From Prosthecobacter gellanilyticus (GTDB lineage Bacteria; Verrucomicrobiota; Verrucomicrobiia; Verrucomicrobiales; Verrucomicrobiaceae), in the NCBI RefSeq assembly GCF_007992435.1, contig NZ_BKAG01000057.1, positions 1 through 43,488 on the forward strand: 43,488 nt of DNA, written 5' to 3'. The notes beneath the pieces are model-generated. The model had not been told where the DNA came from. It saw nothing but the letters and a program-made list of their open reading frames with translations, and did not search any database. This document shows, piece by piece, positions 8,523 through 17,152 of the stretch. The stretch's first letter is position 1; each line of letters starts with the position of its first letter. The position numbers and the translations under genes were made by a program.

Positions 8523-9554
8523 TCAAGCACACTTCGCAGCAGCGCTGGTTTCCATGGCTTCCCAGACGGCGTTGACGACACGCATGTAGCAGACGCCTTC
8601 GGTGAAGTCGGGCTTGGGACGAGGTGCAGAGGTATCACGGATGGCTTGGATGAAGTCGCGCTCGACAGTCCAATCACGCTGCATCTCGGAAGGCACGGGC
8701 ACGAGCTCGGCCTTGGCGCCGGGTTTGCCGAGTGTGATCTCATCGGTCACGAAGTCATAACTGAGCGTGCCCGCGCTGCCGAAGATCCACAGCTTGTCCG
8801 TGGGGCCATGGGAGGCTACGCCGCTGAACATGAGGGTGGCTTCGACACCACTACGGAAACGGGCCATGACATTCACAAAGTCGGGTGTTTCGACACTGCA
8901 ATCTCCACGTTGAGGAATGACGACATTGCCACGCGCTTCCACCTCGACGATGTGGCCGAGCCAGCGCTGGATGACCTCGATGTAGATGCCAAGCGTGAGG
9001 ATCTGGATACCACTGATCTCCATCTTCTGCCGCCAATGCGCAGGCTGTGATGCATCGAGCCATCCACTGCCGAAGCTATGCAGCATGGCATGAAAGGGCG
9101 TGCCGATGGCACCTTCCTCGAGGAGCATCTTCATCATCTCACCATTCTTCATGCCCTGCGGTGCGGGGCAGATGCCGGTGACGAGCTCGGGGTAACGCTG
9201 TGAGGCTTCCCACATCCGCTCTGCCTGCTCCAGCGTGGCTGCCATGCGGGCCTGGGTGAAGACATGCTTGCCGCAGTCGAGCCCGAAACAGGTGGCATCA
9301 TGATGCATATACGGATGCGCGCCCACCCAGACGATGTCCACGTTGTCATTGTCCACCACATCCTCCCAGCGGGCGATGGGACGCGCCTCGGGAGCAAATT
9401 CGCGGCAGAAGGCCTCGGAACTAGCGAGGGATGAGTTCGCCACGGCTGTGATCTGAATGCCAGGAAGCGCAAGCAGTCCGGGGAGGTGGCGCTGCTTCAC
9501 GATGCCACCTGCGCCCACAATGCCGATGCGGAGAGGAGTGATGTCGGAGTTCAT
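8523..9554 (-). CDS. Gfo/Idh/MocA family NAD(P)-dependent oxidoreductase
   Basis: 343-residue dehydrogenase-like protein. Residues about 8-40 hold the Rossmann fold with GIVGAGGIVKQRHLPGL. The middle contains the family's substrate-side EK-type motif in degenerate form (CGKHVFTQARMA), and the C-terminal half is a beta-sheet dimerisation/substrate domain (MEISGIQILTLGIY region). The start at 9554 is chosen because AGGAAGG lies just upstream on the minus strand; a longer frame has no such site. The canonical lysine of the EKP motif appears replaced (TQA), so catalytic detail is uncertain. It is convergent with rlmN and stands alone. The substrate is probably a sugar or cyclitol derivative, by family only. 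Confidence 0.85.
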   Translation of the reverse strand: MNSDITPLRIGIVGAGGIVKQRHLPGLLALPGIQITAVANSSLASSEAFCREFAPEARPIARWEDVVDNDNVDIVWVGAHPYMHHDATCFGLDCGKHVFTQARMAATLEQAERMWEASQRYPELVTGICPAPQGMKNGEMMKMLLEEGAIGTPFHAMLHSFGSGWLDASQPAHWRQKMEISGIQILTLGIYIEVIQRWLGHIVEVEARGNVVIPQRGDCSVETPDFVNVMARFRSGVEATLMFSGVASHGPTDKLWIFGSAGTLSYDFVTDEITLGKPGAKAELVPVPSEMQRDWTVERDFIQAIRDTSAPRPKPDFTEGVCYMRVVNAVWEAMETSAAAKCA

Positions 9555-9580
9555 GCCCTTCCTTTGGCACAAAAGCTGGC

Positions 9581-9624
9581 GGGGCGGAAGCAGGAGTTCA
9601 TTGCCTGCCACACGGCTCCGCCCC
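9581..9624. promoter_or_regulatory. Large hairpin in the divergent region before the MOSC gene
   Basis: GGGGCGGA at 9581-9588 pairs perfectly with TCCGCCCC at 9617-9624. Inside, GCAGG (9590-9594) pairs with CCTGC (9604-9608), giving a two-tier stem-loop. It lies between the divergent oxidoreductase and MOSC genes. Its role, as operator or leader structure, is unknown. Confidence 0.45.
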
Positions 9625-9716
9625 TCATCAACCGGCTTTCACAGACGAATGAGGCGTTTTCATGTGCAAGCGGGGATTCAACCGTGGAGTATCATGGACT
9701 CCTCGTTCTCTTCACC

Positions 9717-10175
9717 GTGAAGCTCCTCCACATCTACATCTCACCTGAGCACAACTACTTCGGTCATCATGGCAAGCCTCCTGGCGAGGCTCCGATGATC
9801 GAGGTGGATGAGGTGGAGTGCGTGGCAGAGAAAGGGCTGGTTGGAGACCGTTTCTTTGGTTGGAAAGAGGACTACAAGGGCCAGGTCACCTTCTTTGCGC
9901 ATGAGGTCTATGAGCGTCTTTGCGAGCAGTTTCAGATCATGGGCGTGCCGCCATCGATCTTCCGGCGGAACATCATCACGAAGGGCGTGGATCTGAACAC
10001 GCTGATCGGCCAGGAGTTTGAGGTGCAGGGGGTGCGCTTTCTCGGTATGTGCGAGTGCTCCCCCTGCTACTGGATGGATCAGGCCTTCGCTGAAGGTGCC
10101 GAGGCAGCGATGAAAAATAACGGCGGTCTTCGGGCGAAGGTGCTGAGCACCGGTGCGCTGAGCAAAGAAAGCTAG
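9717..10175 (+). CDS. MOSC-domain protein (YiiM/MOCO sulfurase C-terminal-like)
   Basis: About 152 residues forming a minimal MOSC domain, the beta-barrel fold of molybdenum-cofactor sulfurase C-termini that binds or transfers sulfur through cysteine. Visible hallmarks are KGLVGDRFFG, the GQVTFFAHEVYERL segment, the RRNIITKGVDLNTLIGQEF phrase (typical RRNI motif) and the cysteine cluster CECSPC. The start is uncertain. I chose GTG at 9717, directly before the first conserved strand (KLLHIYISPEHN). An in-frame GTG at 9684 is possible, and neither has a clear Shine-Dalgarno. The gene is monocistronic or shares a transcript with the following small gene. Confidence 0.82.
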   Translation: MKLLHIYISPEHNYFGHHGKPPGEAPMIEVDEVECVAEKGLVGDRFFGWKEDYKGQVTFFAHEVYERLCEQFQIMGVPPSIFRRNIITKGVDLNTLIGQEFEVQGVRFLGMCECSPCYWMDQAFAEGAEAAMKNNGGLRAKVLSTGALSKES

Positions 10176-10211
10176 AGCGTCACAGGCACTCGCCGGGCAA
10201 CTCCTAACCTT

Positions 10212-10418
10212 ATGCTCGCTTTCACCTTATCACCCTGGATCCTTGTTCAATTTTGGGGTCTTGTTCTGCTTCCAGTTTTGCCCGGCCTCATCGTCTGCAT
10301 CATCGCGCTGACGAAAGCCAGGCGAGGCCGAGCAGGAGTGCGCAAGACCTTCGGTATCGGCCTCGCGCTGCTGCTGATCGGCATCATCCTGGCCACCTGG
10401 CTGTTTCAGAACGCGTGA
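10212..10418 (+). CDS. Small two-helix membrane protein, unknown function
   Basis: 68 residues with two predicted membrane helices (about 8-33 and 45-65) separated by a short Arg/Lys-rich cytoplasmic loop (KARRGRAGVRK). The positive-inside rule puts both ends in the periplasm. No family is recognised. The gene follows the MOSC gene by 36 bases and ends directly against the acyl-CoA dehydrogenase stop on the other strand. Codon use matches its neighbours (GC-rich third positions), which supports a real gene, but its small size keeps confidence moderate. Confidence 0.55.
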   Translation: MLAFTLSPWILVQFWGLVLLPVLPGLIVCIIALTKARRGRAGVRKTFGIGLALLLIGIILATWLFQNA

Positions 10419-12281
10419 TTACGCCTGATCAGCCAGCACATCCTTGCTCACGCGATACGAGTCCAGATCCAGCTTGGCCTTCATGGCCGCGTAATGGCTG
10501 GCGATGCGGCTGCGGGTCAGCTTACCGAAGTAGCTCATCATGCGGGTGAGCTTGTCGACTTCCGTCGAGATCATCGAGGCATCGGTGATCTTCGTTTCGG
10601 CATAACCAATAGCACAGGACCAGACGAAGAGCTCCGAGCCAATATCCACAAGGTGGCCGAGCAGGACCTGGCGCTTCTCCAATGAAGGACCATTCGCGGC
10701 CATCTCATGGAACAAGGTGCGGGCAAGCCTGCGGCTTTCCACAGCGATGGTGTTCAACTCCTCACGCAGAGCGGGATGCAGCTTGTCAGCGGCATCGCCA
10801 GCGCCAAAAGGCAGCCACATGCGTGGATACCATTTCGCGTAGCTCCAACCGGCACGCAGAGCGGCCTTCGCGCGTTGCTTCATGGGCAGTGTGCTGTTCA
10901 CCACTTCCGCACCGATCTTCAGATGCGGCTCAAGGGCTTCACGAGCGATGAAGAGGCGCATGATCTCACTGCTGCCTTCAAAGATGGTGTTGATGCGGCA
11001 GTCACGCATGAGGCGCTCCACCGGTTCAGGCTCCTCACCACGAGCGCGCAGTGAATCAGCGGTCTCATAACCACGTCCACCACGGATCTGCATGGTTTCA
11101 TCGACAATCTGCCAGGCATGCTCGCTGCCCCAGAGTTTGGCGATCGCGGCTTCGAGACGAACATCGGCATGCTTGTCTTTGTCCACCAAGGCCGAGACAT
11201 AACGAACAGTGGCTTCCATGGCGAAAGCATCGGCGCTCATGCGAGCCAGCTTGTCCGCGATGGCGGCATGCTTGCCGATGGGCTGGCCCCACTGCACACG
11301 ACGAGCTGCCCAGCGTTTGGAGATATCCACGCAACGTTTTGCGAGGCCCACACAAGCAGCGGGCAGCGTGATGCGGCCCGTGTTCAGCGTGGTCAGAGCC
11401 ACTTTGAGCCCCTTCCCTTCACCGCCGAGGATGTTCTCACGGGGCACGCGGACGTTTTCAAAATGCACCACGCCATTGTAGAGAGCGCGCAGGCCCATGA
11501 AGCGGCAGCGGCAGATGATCTCAACACCTGGGGACTTAGCCTCGACAATGAAGGCCGTGGTCGCATGCGGCTTCTCTTTCGTGGGAGTGCGGGCCATGAC
11601 CACGATGAGTCCCGCCTTGAGGCTGTTTGTGCACCAGACCTTCTCACCATTGATGATGAAGTGATCCGGGCCATCAGGCACCGCCATGGTGGTCATCTTG
11701 GCAGGGTCACTGCCGACATCGGCTTCCGTCAAAGCGAAGGCACTGATCTCTCCTTTCGCCACACGTGGCAGGAACTTGGCCTTCTGCTCCTCCGTGCCGA
11801 AAAGGATGAGCGGCTGTGGCACGCCGATGGATTGATGTGCGGAAAGCAGAGCCGCGAGATTGCCGCACACGCCACCGAGCAGCATGGCGCCGCGAGAATA
11901 GTTGGTTTGCGAAAGCCCCAAGCCACCATACTTGATAGGAATCTTGATGCCGAAGGCTCCGAGGGCGGCGAGCTCGTTCAGCAGGACATCTGGGATCTCA
12001 CCGGTGCGGTCGATGGCATCAGGATCCGCATGAGCATCCAGCACCGCGCGAAGACGAGTGAGGAAGGCATCGCCCTGGTCCTTGTCCACATCCGACTGTT
12101 TTGGAAAAGGCACATGGCGGGCGAAGTCGGCATCGCCAAAGAAGATTCCGGCGGCGAGGCCGGTGTTGCTACGTTCATCACGTGCTGCTTCAGCCATTTC
12201 GAGAGCCGCCCTCTGGCCCTCGCTCATCTTCGAGGTATCGATCATCGTGACCGGGAGATCGGGAGTGGTGGATGTTTTCAT
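10419..12281 (-). CDS. Acyl-CoA dehydrogenase, long form (VLCAD/ACAD9-like)
   Basis: FAD enzyme that introduces the trans-2 double bond into acyl-CoA, the first oxidation step of beta-oxidation. At 620 residues it is longer than typical 380-residue ACADs and carries a C-terminal helical extension (about 450-620), as in VLCAD/ACAD9. Residues 180-220 hold the flavin/substrate segment (AFALTEADVGSDP). E435 in IFEGSSEIMR is the expected catalytic base, and RGGRGYE also fits. It is the last gene of the five-gene lipid operon, 64 bases after the FadJ-like stop. An alternative start at Met13 or Met19 cannot be excluded. Confidence 0.93.
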   Translation of the reverse strand: MKTSTTPDLPVTMIDTSKMSEGQRAALEMAEAARDERSNTGLAAGIFFGDADFARHVPFPKQSDVDKDQGDAFLTRLRAVLDAHADPDAIDRTGEIPDVLLNELAALGAFGIKIPIKYGGLGLSQTNYSRGAMLLGGVCGNLAALLSAHQSIGVPQPLILFGTEEQKAKFLPRVAKGEISAFALTEADVGSDPAKMTTMAVPDGPDHFIINGEKVWCTNSLKAGLIVVMARTPTKEKPHATTAFIVEAKSPGVEIICRCRFMGLRALYNGVVHFENVRVPRENILGGEGKGLKVALTTLNTGRITLPAACVGLAKRCVDISKRWAARRVQWGQPIGKHAAIADKLARMSADAFAMEATVRYVSALVDKDKHADVRLEAAIAKLWGSEHAWQIVDETMQIRGGRGYETADSLRARGEEPEPVERLMRDCRINTIFEGSSEIMRLFIAREALEPHLKIGAEVVNSTLPMKQRAKAALRAGWSYAKWYPRMWLPFGAGDAADKLHPALREELNTIAVESRRLARTLFHEMAANGPSLEKRQVLLGHLVDIGSELFVWSCAIGYAETKITDASMISTEVDKLTRMMSYFGKLTRSRIASHYAAMKAKLDLDSYRVSKDVLADQA

Positions 12282-12345
12282 GGGAGTTTAGTTGATGCAT
12301 GATTGGTTAGGAACTTTGGCCGAAACGTTCAATAACTCCGACTGA

Positions 12346-14346
12346 CTAATGCATGCTCGGACTCAGCAGCGGACGGAGGACCGGGAACCCAGTCCCCAAG
12401 GTCATGGCGAGTTCGATGTCCTCGTTGCTGCGGGCGATGCCTTCCTCCGAAATGCGACGGGCCTCCTCGCCAATCAGACCCCCGAGACGTTCGCGCACGC
12501 GCTCCATCAGATGATGATCAGCTTCCGAGAACGAGGTGTGATGCGAATGCTTGTCCGGATAGGTGTAGAAGCCCTCACCAGTCTTCTTGCCCAGCTTGCC
12601 CTGGCTGATCATGTCATGGATCATACTCGTTTTGGCAAAACGGCCTGGGAAAGCTTCATCAAGCGTGCGGCCCACATGAGCGGCGACATCGAGACCGATC
12701 TCGTCCAGCAGGCGCATGGGTCCCATGGGCATGCCATAGTCGAGCATGGCTTCATCAATGAGTTCAGCAGGCACACCGCTCTCATGCAGATGCACTGCCT
12801 CCATCAGGTAGGGCACCAGGATGCGGTTGACGATGAAGCCGGGGCTGTCACTGACCACCACGGGCACCTTGCCGAGGCGCTGCACAAAGCTCACCATAGT
12901 GGCGATCACGTCATCCGAGGTATGCGGAGTGGTGATGATCTCGACCAACGGCATTCGATGCACCGGATTGAAGAAATGCAGGCCGATGACACGTTCCGGA
13001 TGCGGCACAGTCTCCGCCAGTTCTCTCACCGAGAGGGCCGAGGTGTTCGTGGCCAGGATAGTGTCGTTGCTGGCGCGGGCGGCGAGGTCCGCGAAGATCT
13101 TCTTCTTCACGCCCATGCTCTCCGTGGCAGCTTCAATGACCAGTTGCTGATGATTCAGCGGCACGCGCTCATGCTCGGGGATGATACGGTCCATGGTGTC
13201 TCGCAGGTTCTGCTTCGTGATGGCGCGGCGTTTGAGGCCTTCATCCAACAGACCTTTGATGCGCTCGATGCCTTTGCCGAGCGACTCGGTGCTGATGTCC
13301 TGCATCAAGACCTTGTTACCCCGCGTGGCGATCCAGTGCGCGATGCCTGAACCCATGACACCGGCGCCAATGACCGTCACATCGTGCACGGTCAGCGCGA
13401 CTCCGGTCGGCCAGGGTTTCTTGGAGGCATCCTCCTTGCGGAAGAAGAAATCGATCAAGCGCTCCGTCTCCGGCGTCAGCGCCAGATCAAGGATGGCATG
13501 CTTCTCGAGTTCCATGGCCTTCGCCATCGAGGTGAAAGGCGCGCGCCTGACGACTTCCAGCGCGCGGAATGGAGCCGCATAGAGGCCGCGCATCTTGTGA
13601 TGCAAGACCGACCTGGCCTTGCTGGCAATGAAAGGAGCGAACAGGCGATCACGGAAGCGTGCGACCGGCATTTCATGCTCGACCTCACTCATCATCTTCT
13701 TGGCGACCGTCTCCAGATGCTCACGAGGAGCCACAGCACTCACCAAGCCGACCCGCTTGGCCTCACTAGGCTTCAGTAGTTTGCCGGTCAGGATGAGATC
13801 CAGAGCCTTGGGAAGCCCGAGCAGCTTCGGCAGACGTGTGCTGCCACCCCAGGCAGGGATCAGGCCGATCTGCGTTTCTGGAAGGCCGAGGCGTGTGTAA
13901 TCACTATCGCTGGCAATGCGGGCATCGCAGGCCAGCGTGAGTTCCAATCCACCGCCGACGCAGGCTCCGTGGATCAGGGCGATCTTCGGCATCTTCATGG
14001 AGGCCAGACGATTGAAGGTAGCCTGACCGAGGTCGATCAGTTCCTCCAGCTTGCGAGCGGCCGAGCTGCGCAGAGTTTTCAAATCCGCGCCGGCAATGAA
14101 CACCTTGTCCTTCGCACTGCGGATGAAGAGACCTTTCACACTGCTGTCATGCACCACATGATCCAGGCAGTGGTTGAACTCCCGCAGCGTGGTGGTGTTC
14201 CAGACATTCGCCGAGCTTCCGGCCATGTCGAAAGTGATCCAGGCCCAGTGGTCGGCATCCACCTCCAGGCGGAAGTGCTTCAGCGGAGCATCAGAGTGCT
14301 CCGACTCCGGATGGATAACCAACGATTCGAGAAGGTGAGTTTTCAT
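12346..14346 (-). CDS. fadJ: Bifunctional enoyl-CoA hydratase / 3-hydroxyacyl-CoA dehydrogenase
   Basis: Performs hydration and the second oxidation of beta-oxidation in one polypeptide of 666 residues, a little shorter than E. coli FadJ/FadB. N-terminal crotonase part: oxyanion-hole phrase AGADLK, then E135 in GGGLE and E157 in LPETQIGLIP, the two catalytic glutamates. From about residue 322 the dehydrogenase begins with VTVIGAGVMGSGIA. HFFNPVHRMPL (H457) and DSPGFIVNR follow, both diagnostic. The thiolase lies 21 bases upstream in the operon, the order seen in fadIJ. FadJ is preferred over FadB only because of that order; the two cannot be separated by eye. Confidence 0.93.
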   Translation of the reverse strand: MKTHLLESLVIHPESEHSDAPLKHFRLEVDADHWAWITFDMAGSSANVWNTTTLREFNHCLDHVVHDSSVKGLFIRSAKDKVFIAGADLKTLRSSAARKLEELIDLGQATFNRLASMKMPKIALIHGACVGGGLELTLACDARIASDSDYTRLGLPETQIGLIPAWGGSTRLPKLLGLPKALDLILTGKLLKPSEAKRVGLVSAVAPREHLETVAKKMMSEVEHEMPVARFRDRLFAPFIASKARSVLHHKMRGLYAAPFRALEVVRRAPFTSMAKAMELEKHAILDLALTPETERLIDFFFRKEDASKKPWPTGVALTVHDVTVIGAGVMGSGIAHWIATRGNKVLMQDISTESLGKGIERIKGLLDEGLKRRAITKQNLRDTMDRIIPEHERVPLNHQQLVIEAATESMGVKKKIFADLAARASNDTILATNTSALSVRELAETVPHPERVIGLHFFNPVHRMPLVEIITTPHTSDDVIATMVSFVQRLGKVPVVVSDSPGFIVNRILVPYLMEAVHLHESGVPAELIDEAMLDYGMPMGPMRLLDEIGLDVAAHVGRTLDEAFPGRFAKTSMIHDMISQGKLGKKTGEGFYTYPDKHSHHTSFSEADHHLMERVRERLGGLIGEEARRISEEGIARSNEDIELAMTLGTGFPVLRPLLSPSMH

Positions 14347-14367
14347 GATGAGCGAATGTGTTGAGAT

Positions 14368-15645
14368 TCAGACCCTTTCGAGGATGGCCGCGCCACCCTG
14401 ACCGCCGCCGATGCACAGGCTGACGAGCGCACGCTGGGCCTTGCTTTCGCGAAGCTGGTCTAGTGCGGTGAGGACGAGCCTGGCTCCCGTGGCTCCCACG
14501 GGATGACCGAGGGCGATGGACCCGCCGCGCGGGTTGAGTTTAGCCTCAGGGAGGTCGCCAAGAGGCTCCTCCAATCCGGCACGGCGGGCGCTGGCTGGGT
14601 TTTTCAAACATTGCCGCACCGCCAGCACTTGTGCAGCAAAGGCTTCGTTGATCTCGACGACATCTATGTCGTCGAGCGTCAGTCCGGCGCGATGCAAGAC
14701 AGCATCCATGGCGCGCACCGGGCCAAGGCCCATGCGGCGCGGATCGCAACCGGTGTAAGTGTATTCGACCATCTTGCCGATGGGTTCCCAGCCGTGATGG
14801 TTCACAGCCTCCTCGCTGGCCACCAGAAGTGACACAGCGCCATCGGTGATCTGGCTGGAGTTGCCGGCAGTCACAGTGCCGTTCTCACGGGCAAACATGG
14901 GCTTGAGCTTGCCCAGCTTTTCCATGCTGGAGTCCGGGCGGATGCCATTGTCCGCCAGCACGGGCTGCACGCCCTTGCCGACTATGTACATAGGCGTGAC
15001 CTCGCGCTGAAGGGCAGCGGCAGCCGCGGCAGCTTTGCGATGACTGCTCAAAGCGAACTCGTCCTGCTCCTCGCGGCTGATGCAGAACTCGCGGGCAAGC
15101 AGCTCTGCTGTCTCGCCCATGTTCATCTCCACCACCGGATCTGTGAGACCAAGCTTCAGACCAATCACCGGCGAGAAGTCGGCGGAGCGGAAGGCCGTCA
15201 TGGCCCCAAACCTCTCGGAGAAGCCCTTCGCCTTGCCGAGATTGGTAAATTTATCCACCGCGCGGCGTGAGAAGTAGAGCGGCATCTGGCTCATGCTCTC
15301 CGTGCCACCGACGACGAAGACCTCCCCCTGCCCTGCGCACATCTTGGCATGCGCGGTGGTGAGAGCCTCGAGACCCGACGCGCAGTTACGATGCACCGTC
15401 ATGGCCGGACGAGACTCCGGGAGACCGGCACGCAGGCCGATGACGCGGGCGATGTTCTGCGCATTCGCGGGCTGGCCCACGCAGCCAAAGATCACCTCGT
15501 CCACCACATGCGGGTCGATGCCGCTACGCACCAGCAGAGAGGAAACAGCCGATTTACCAAGATCCACAGCATCCAGAGATGCCAGTGAAGATCCAGCACG
15601 TGCAAACGGAGTGCGCGCAGCAGCGATGATGAAAAGAGGTTTCAT
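14368..15645 (-). CDS. fadI: Acetyl-CoA C-acyltransferase (3-ketoacyl-CoA thiolase)
   Basis: Cleaves 3-ketoacyl-CoA to acetyl-CoA and a shortened acyl-CoA. It has 425 residues, close to FadI. The nucleophile is C88 in HRNCASGLEAL. The other catalytic signatures NEAFAAQ, GHPVGATGAR (His) and the C-terminal CIGGGQGGA (second Cys) are all intact. The loop between residues about 120 and 250 is long, as in the trifunctional-enzyme/FadI branch. The gene starts 10 bases after the upstream ligase stop and precedes fadJ, so it belongs to the lipid operon. Confidence 0.94.
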   Translation of the reverse strand: MKPLFIIAAARTPFARAGSSLASLDAVDLGKSAVSSLLVRSGIDPHVVDEVIFGCVGQPANAQNIARVIGLRAGLPESRPAMTVHRNCASGLEALTTAHAKMCAGQGEVFVVGGTESMSQMPLYFSRRAVDKFTNLGKAKGFSERFGAMTAFRSADFSPVIGLKLGLTDPVVEMNMGETAELLAREFCISREEQDEFALSSHRKAAAAAAALQREVTPMYIVGKGVQPVLADNGIRPDSSMEKLGKLKPMFARENGTVTAGNSSQITDGAVSLLVASEEAVNHHGWEPIGKMVEYTYTGCDPRRMGLGPVRAMDAVLHRAGLTLDDIDVVEINEAFAAQVLAVRQCLKNPASARRAGLEEPLGDLPEAKLNPRGGSIALGHPVGATGARLVLTALDQLRESKAQRALVSLCIGGGQGGAAILERV

Positions 15646-15655
15646 GGCAGGTCGC

Positions 15656-17152
15656 TTAGTTGGATGTTTTTAATATACGGGCCGCGTCCTTCGGGCGGCT
15701 GTCCAGGATCTTGGCTTCTTTCAAAAGGCGTCCTACGCCCAGGCGATCCCGAAGTTCAGCCACATCGTGGAACTGGATCTCGTTTGGCCGGATCTCGGTG
15801 ACCTCGGCGAAGCGACGGCCCAGGCGATGTTCGAGCTCGCCCGTGTTCATGCCATCTTCCGGAGCCACGTGGAGGAGGAGCTCATCCACCTCATGCGGAT
15901 CGTCATGCAGCTTGCGCAGTTCCACCTGCCAGGCAGCCACGCCCTTCATGTCATCCAGCAAATGTTCGAGGATGTTAAAGTTCACCAGCGTGCCTTTGAT
16001 CTTGTCAAACTGCAGCTCGCGCACTTCGCTGACGCGACTGATGGGGCCGAGCAGACGGCCACACATGCGACCGCAATGCGGGCACTGAGCCCAGCTCAGG
16101 CCACCCTCGGCAATATCACCCGTGCGATAGCGAATGACGACCGTGCCGCGTGCATCCAGCGGCGTGAAGACGATCTCGCCCGCATGACCTTCCGGCACGG
16201 GCAGACCCGTTGTGGGATCCACCAGTTCCACCAGACCGAGATCTGGACTGAGATGGAAACCGCTGGCTCCTACTTCCAGACTGGTGGGGCATTCCGGGAA
16301 GGCCATCTTGGCTTCCGTAAAACCGTAGGTGCTGATGATCTTCACATCGTCAGCGCCGAGTTCCGTGGCGAGCGCGTGCAGACGGGCACGCATGCCCTCC
16401 GCCACTTTCTCGCCACCGAGCACGATGCGCTTCATGTTAGGCCAGTGCTTGCCCGTTTCCACCGCCTCACGCAGCAGATGGTAAAAGAAGGTCGGCATGG
16501 CAATGATCACCTCAGGCCGCACCTTTTCGATCATGTTCATGTTCCCCTCGGTGCCGAGCACCTTGCCGCCGCCTGTGCTGACCATGAAGGTGCCGAAACC
16601 GAGACCGGCATGATGCGCCTGCCAGAAGGCCAGATGCGGCGCATAGGGGAAGGCGTTCACATGCTTCCATTCACGCTGGGAAGCACCAACCTCCATGAGG
16701 CGACGGCCCGTGACGTCCAGATTCGCGAGATCATGCTTGGTGAAAGCAAAGGGCACGGGATCTGAGGAACGCCCCGTGGTGCTAGTCATCATCACGGGAC
16801 GGAATTCGCGCTCGATCTGCTCCTTGGCATAAGCAGAGCCGTGCGAGATGGCATTCCAGATGACTCCCCATTCGCGCTTCAGCGCCTTTTCATTGGGGAT
16901 CAGCACAAATCCGCGCTGCTCCTCCTTGGACACGGTGAGGTCCTTCTTGGAGCTAAAAGGCACCCGGGCCCAGTCTTCATAAGTCTGGATGTCTTCCGGA
17001 TGGATGTCATTCTCCGCGAACAAACGTTGATAGTGCGCGCTGAAGGGGAGCACACGATGACTCAGGTAGGTGCGGAGACGCTGAAGCTGCCAGTCATGCC
17101 AGACTTCAGGCCGCGAGGCATCCCATCTCGGTGGAGCAGAAAACAGTTTCAT
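15656..17152 (-). CDS. AMP-forming acyl-CoA ligase of the phenylacetate-CoA ligase (PaaK) family
   Basis: Activates a carboxylic acid to its CoA thioester through an acyl-adenylate. It has 498 residues, longer than the usual 430-residue PaaK. Visible motifs: P-loop-like TSTTGRSSDPVPF, the adenylate-binding STYGFTEAKMAFPEC, GEIVFTPLDARGTVVIRYRTGDI, and a Cys cluster CPHCGRMCG seen in PaaK relatives. The start at 17152 leaves MKLFSAPPRWD at the N-terminus. It overlaps the end of the patatin gene by 47 bases, which suggests coupling. In this operon it stands where FadD would be expected, so a fatty or aryl-aliphatic acid substrate is inferred; the true substrate is unknown. Confidence 0.85.
   Translation of the reverse strand: MKLFSAPPRWDASRPEVWHDWQLQRLRTYLSHRVLPFSAHYQRLFAENDIHPEDIQTYEDWARVPFSSKKDLTVSKEEQRGFVLIPNEKALKREWGVIWNAISHGSAYAKEQIEREFRPVMMTSTTGRSSDPVPFAFTKHDLANLDVTGRRLMEVGASQREWKHVNAFPYAPHLAFWQAHHAGLGFGTFMVSTGGGKVLGTEGNMNMIEKVRPEVIIAMPTFFYHLLREAVETGKHWPNMKRIVLGGEKVAEGMRARLHALATELGADDVKIISTYGFTEAKMAFPECPTSLEVGASGFHLSPDLGLVELVDPTTGLPVPEGHAGEIVFTPLDARGTVVIRYRTGDIAEGGLSWAQCPHCGRMCGRLLGPISRVSEVRELQFDKIKGTLVNFNILEHLLDDMKGVAAWQVELRKLHDDPHEVDELLLHVAPEDGMNTGELEHRLGRRFAEVTEIRPNEIQFHDVAELRDRLGVGRLLKEAKILDSRPKDAARILKTSN

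Noticed and set aside
11118..12302. A 394-codon plus-strand open frame opposite the acyl-CoA dehydrogenase
   Set aside because: Shadow of the dehydrogenase coding strand; no motif or start signal.
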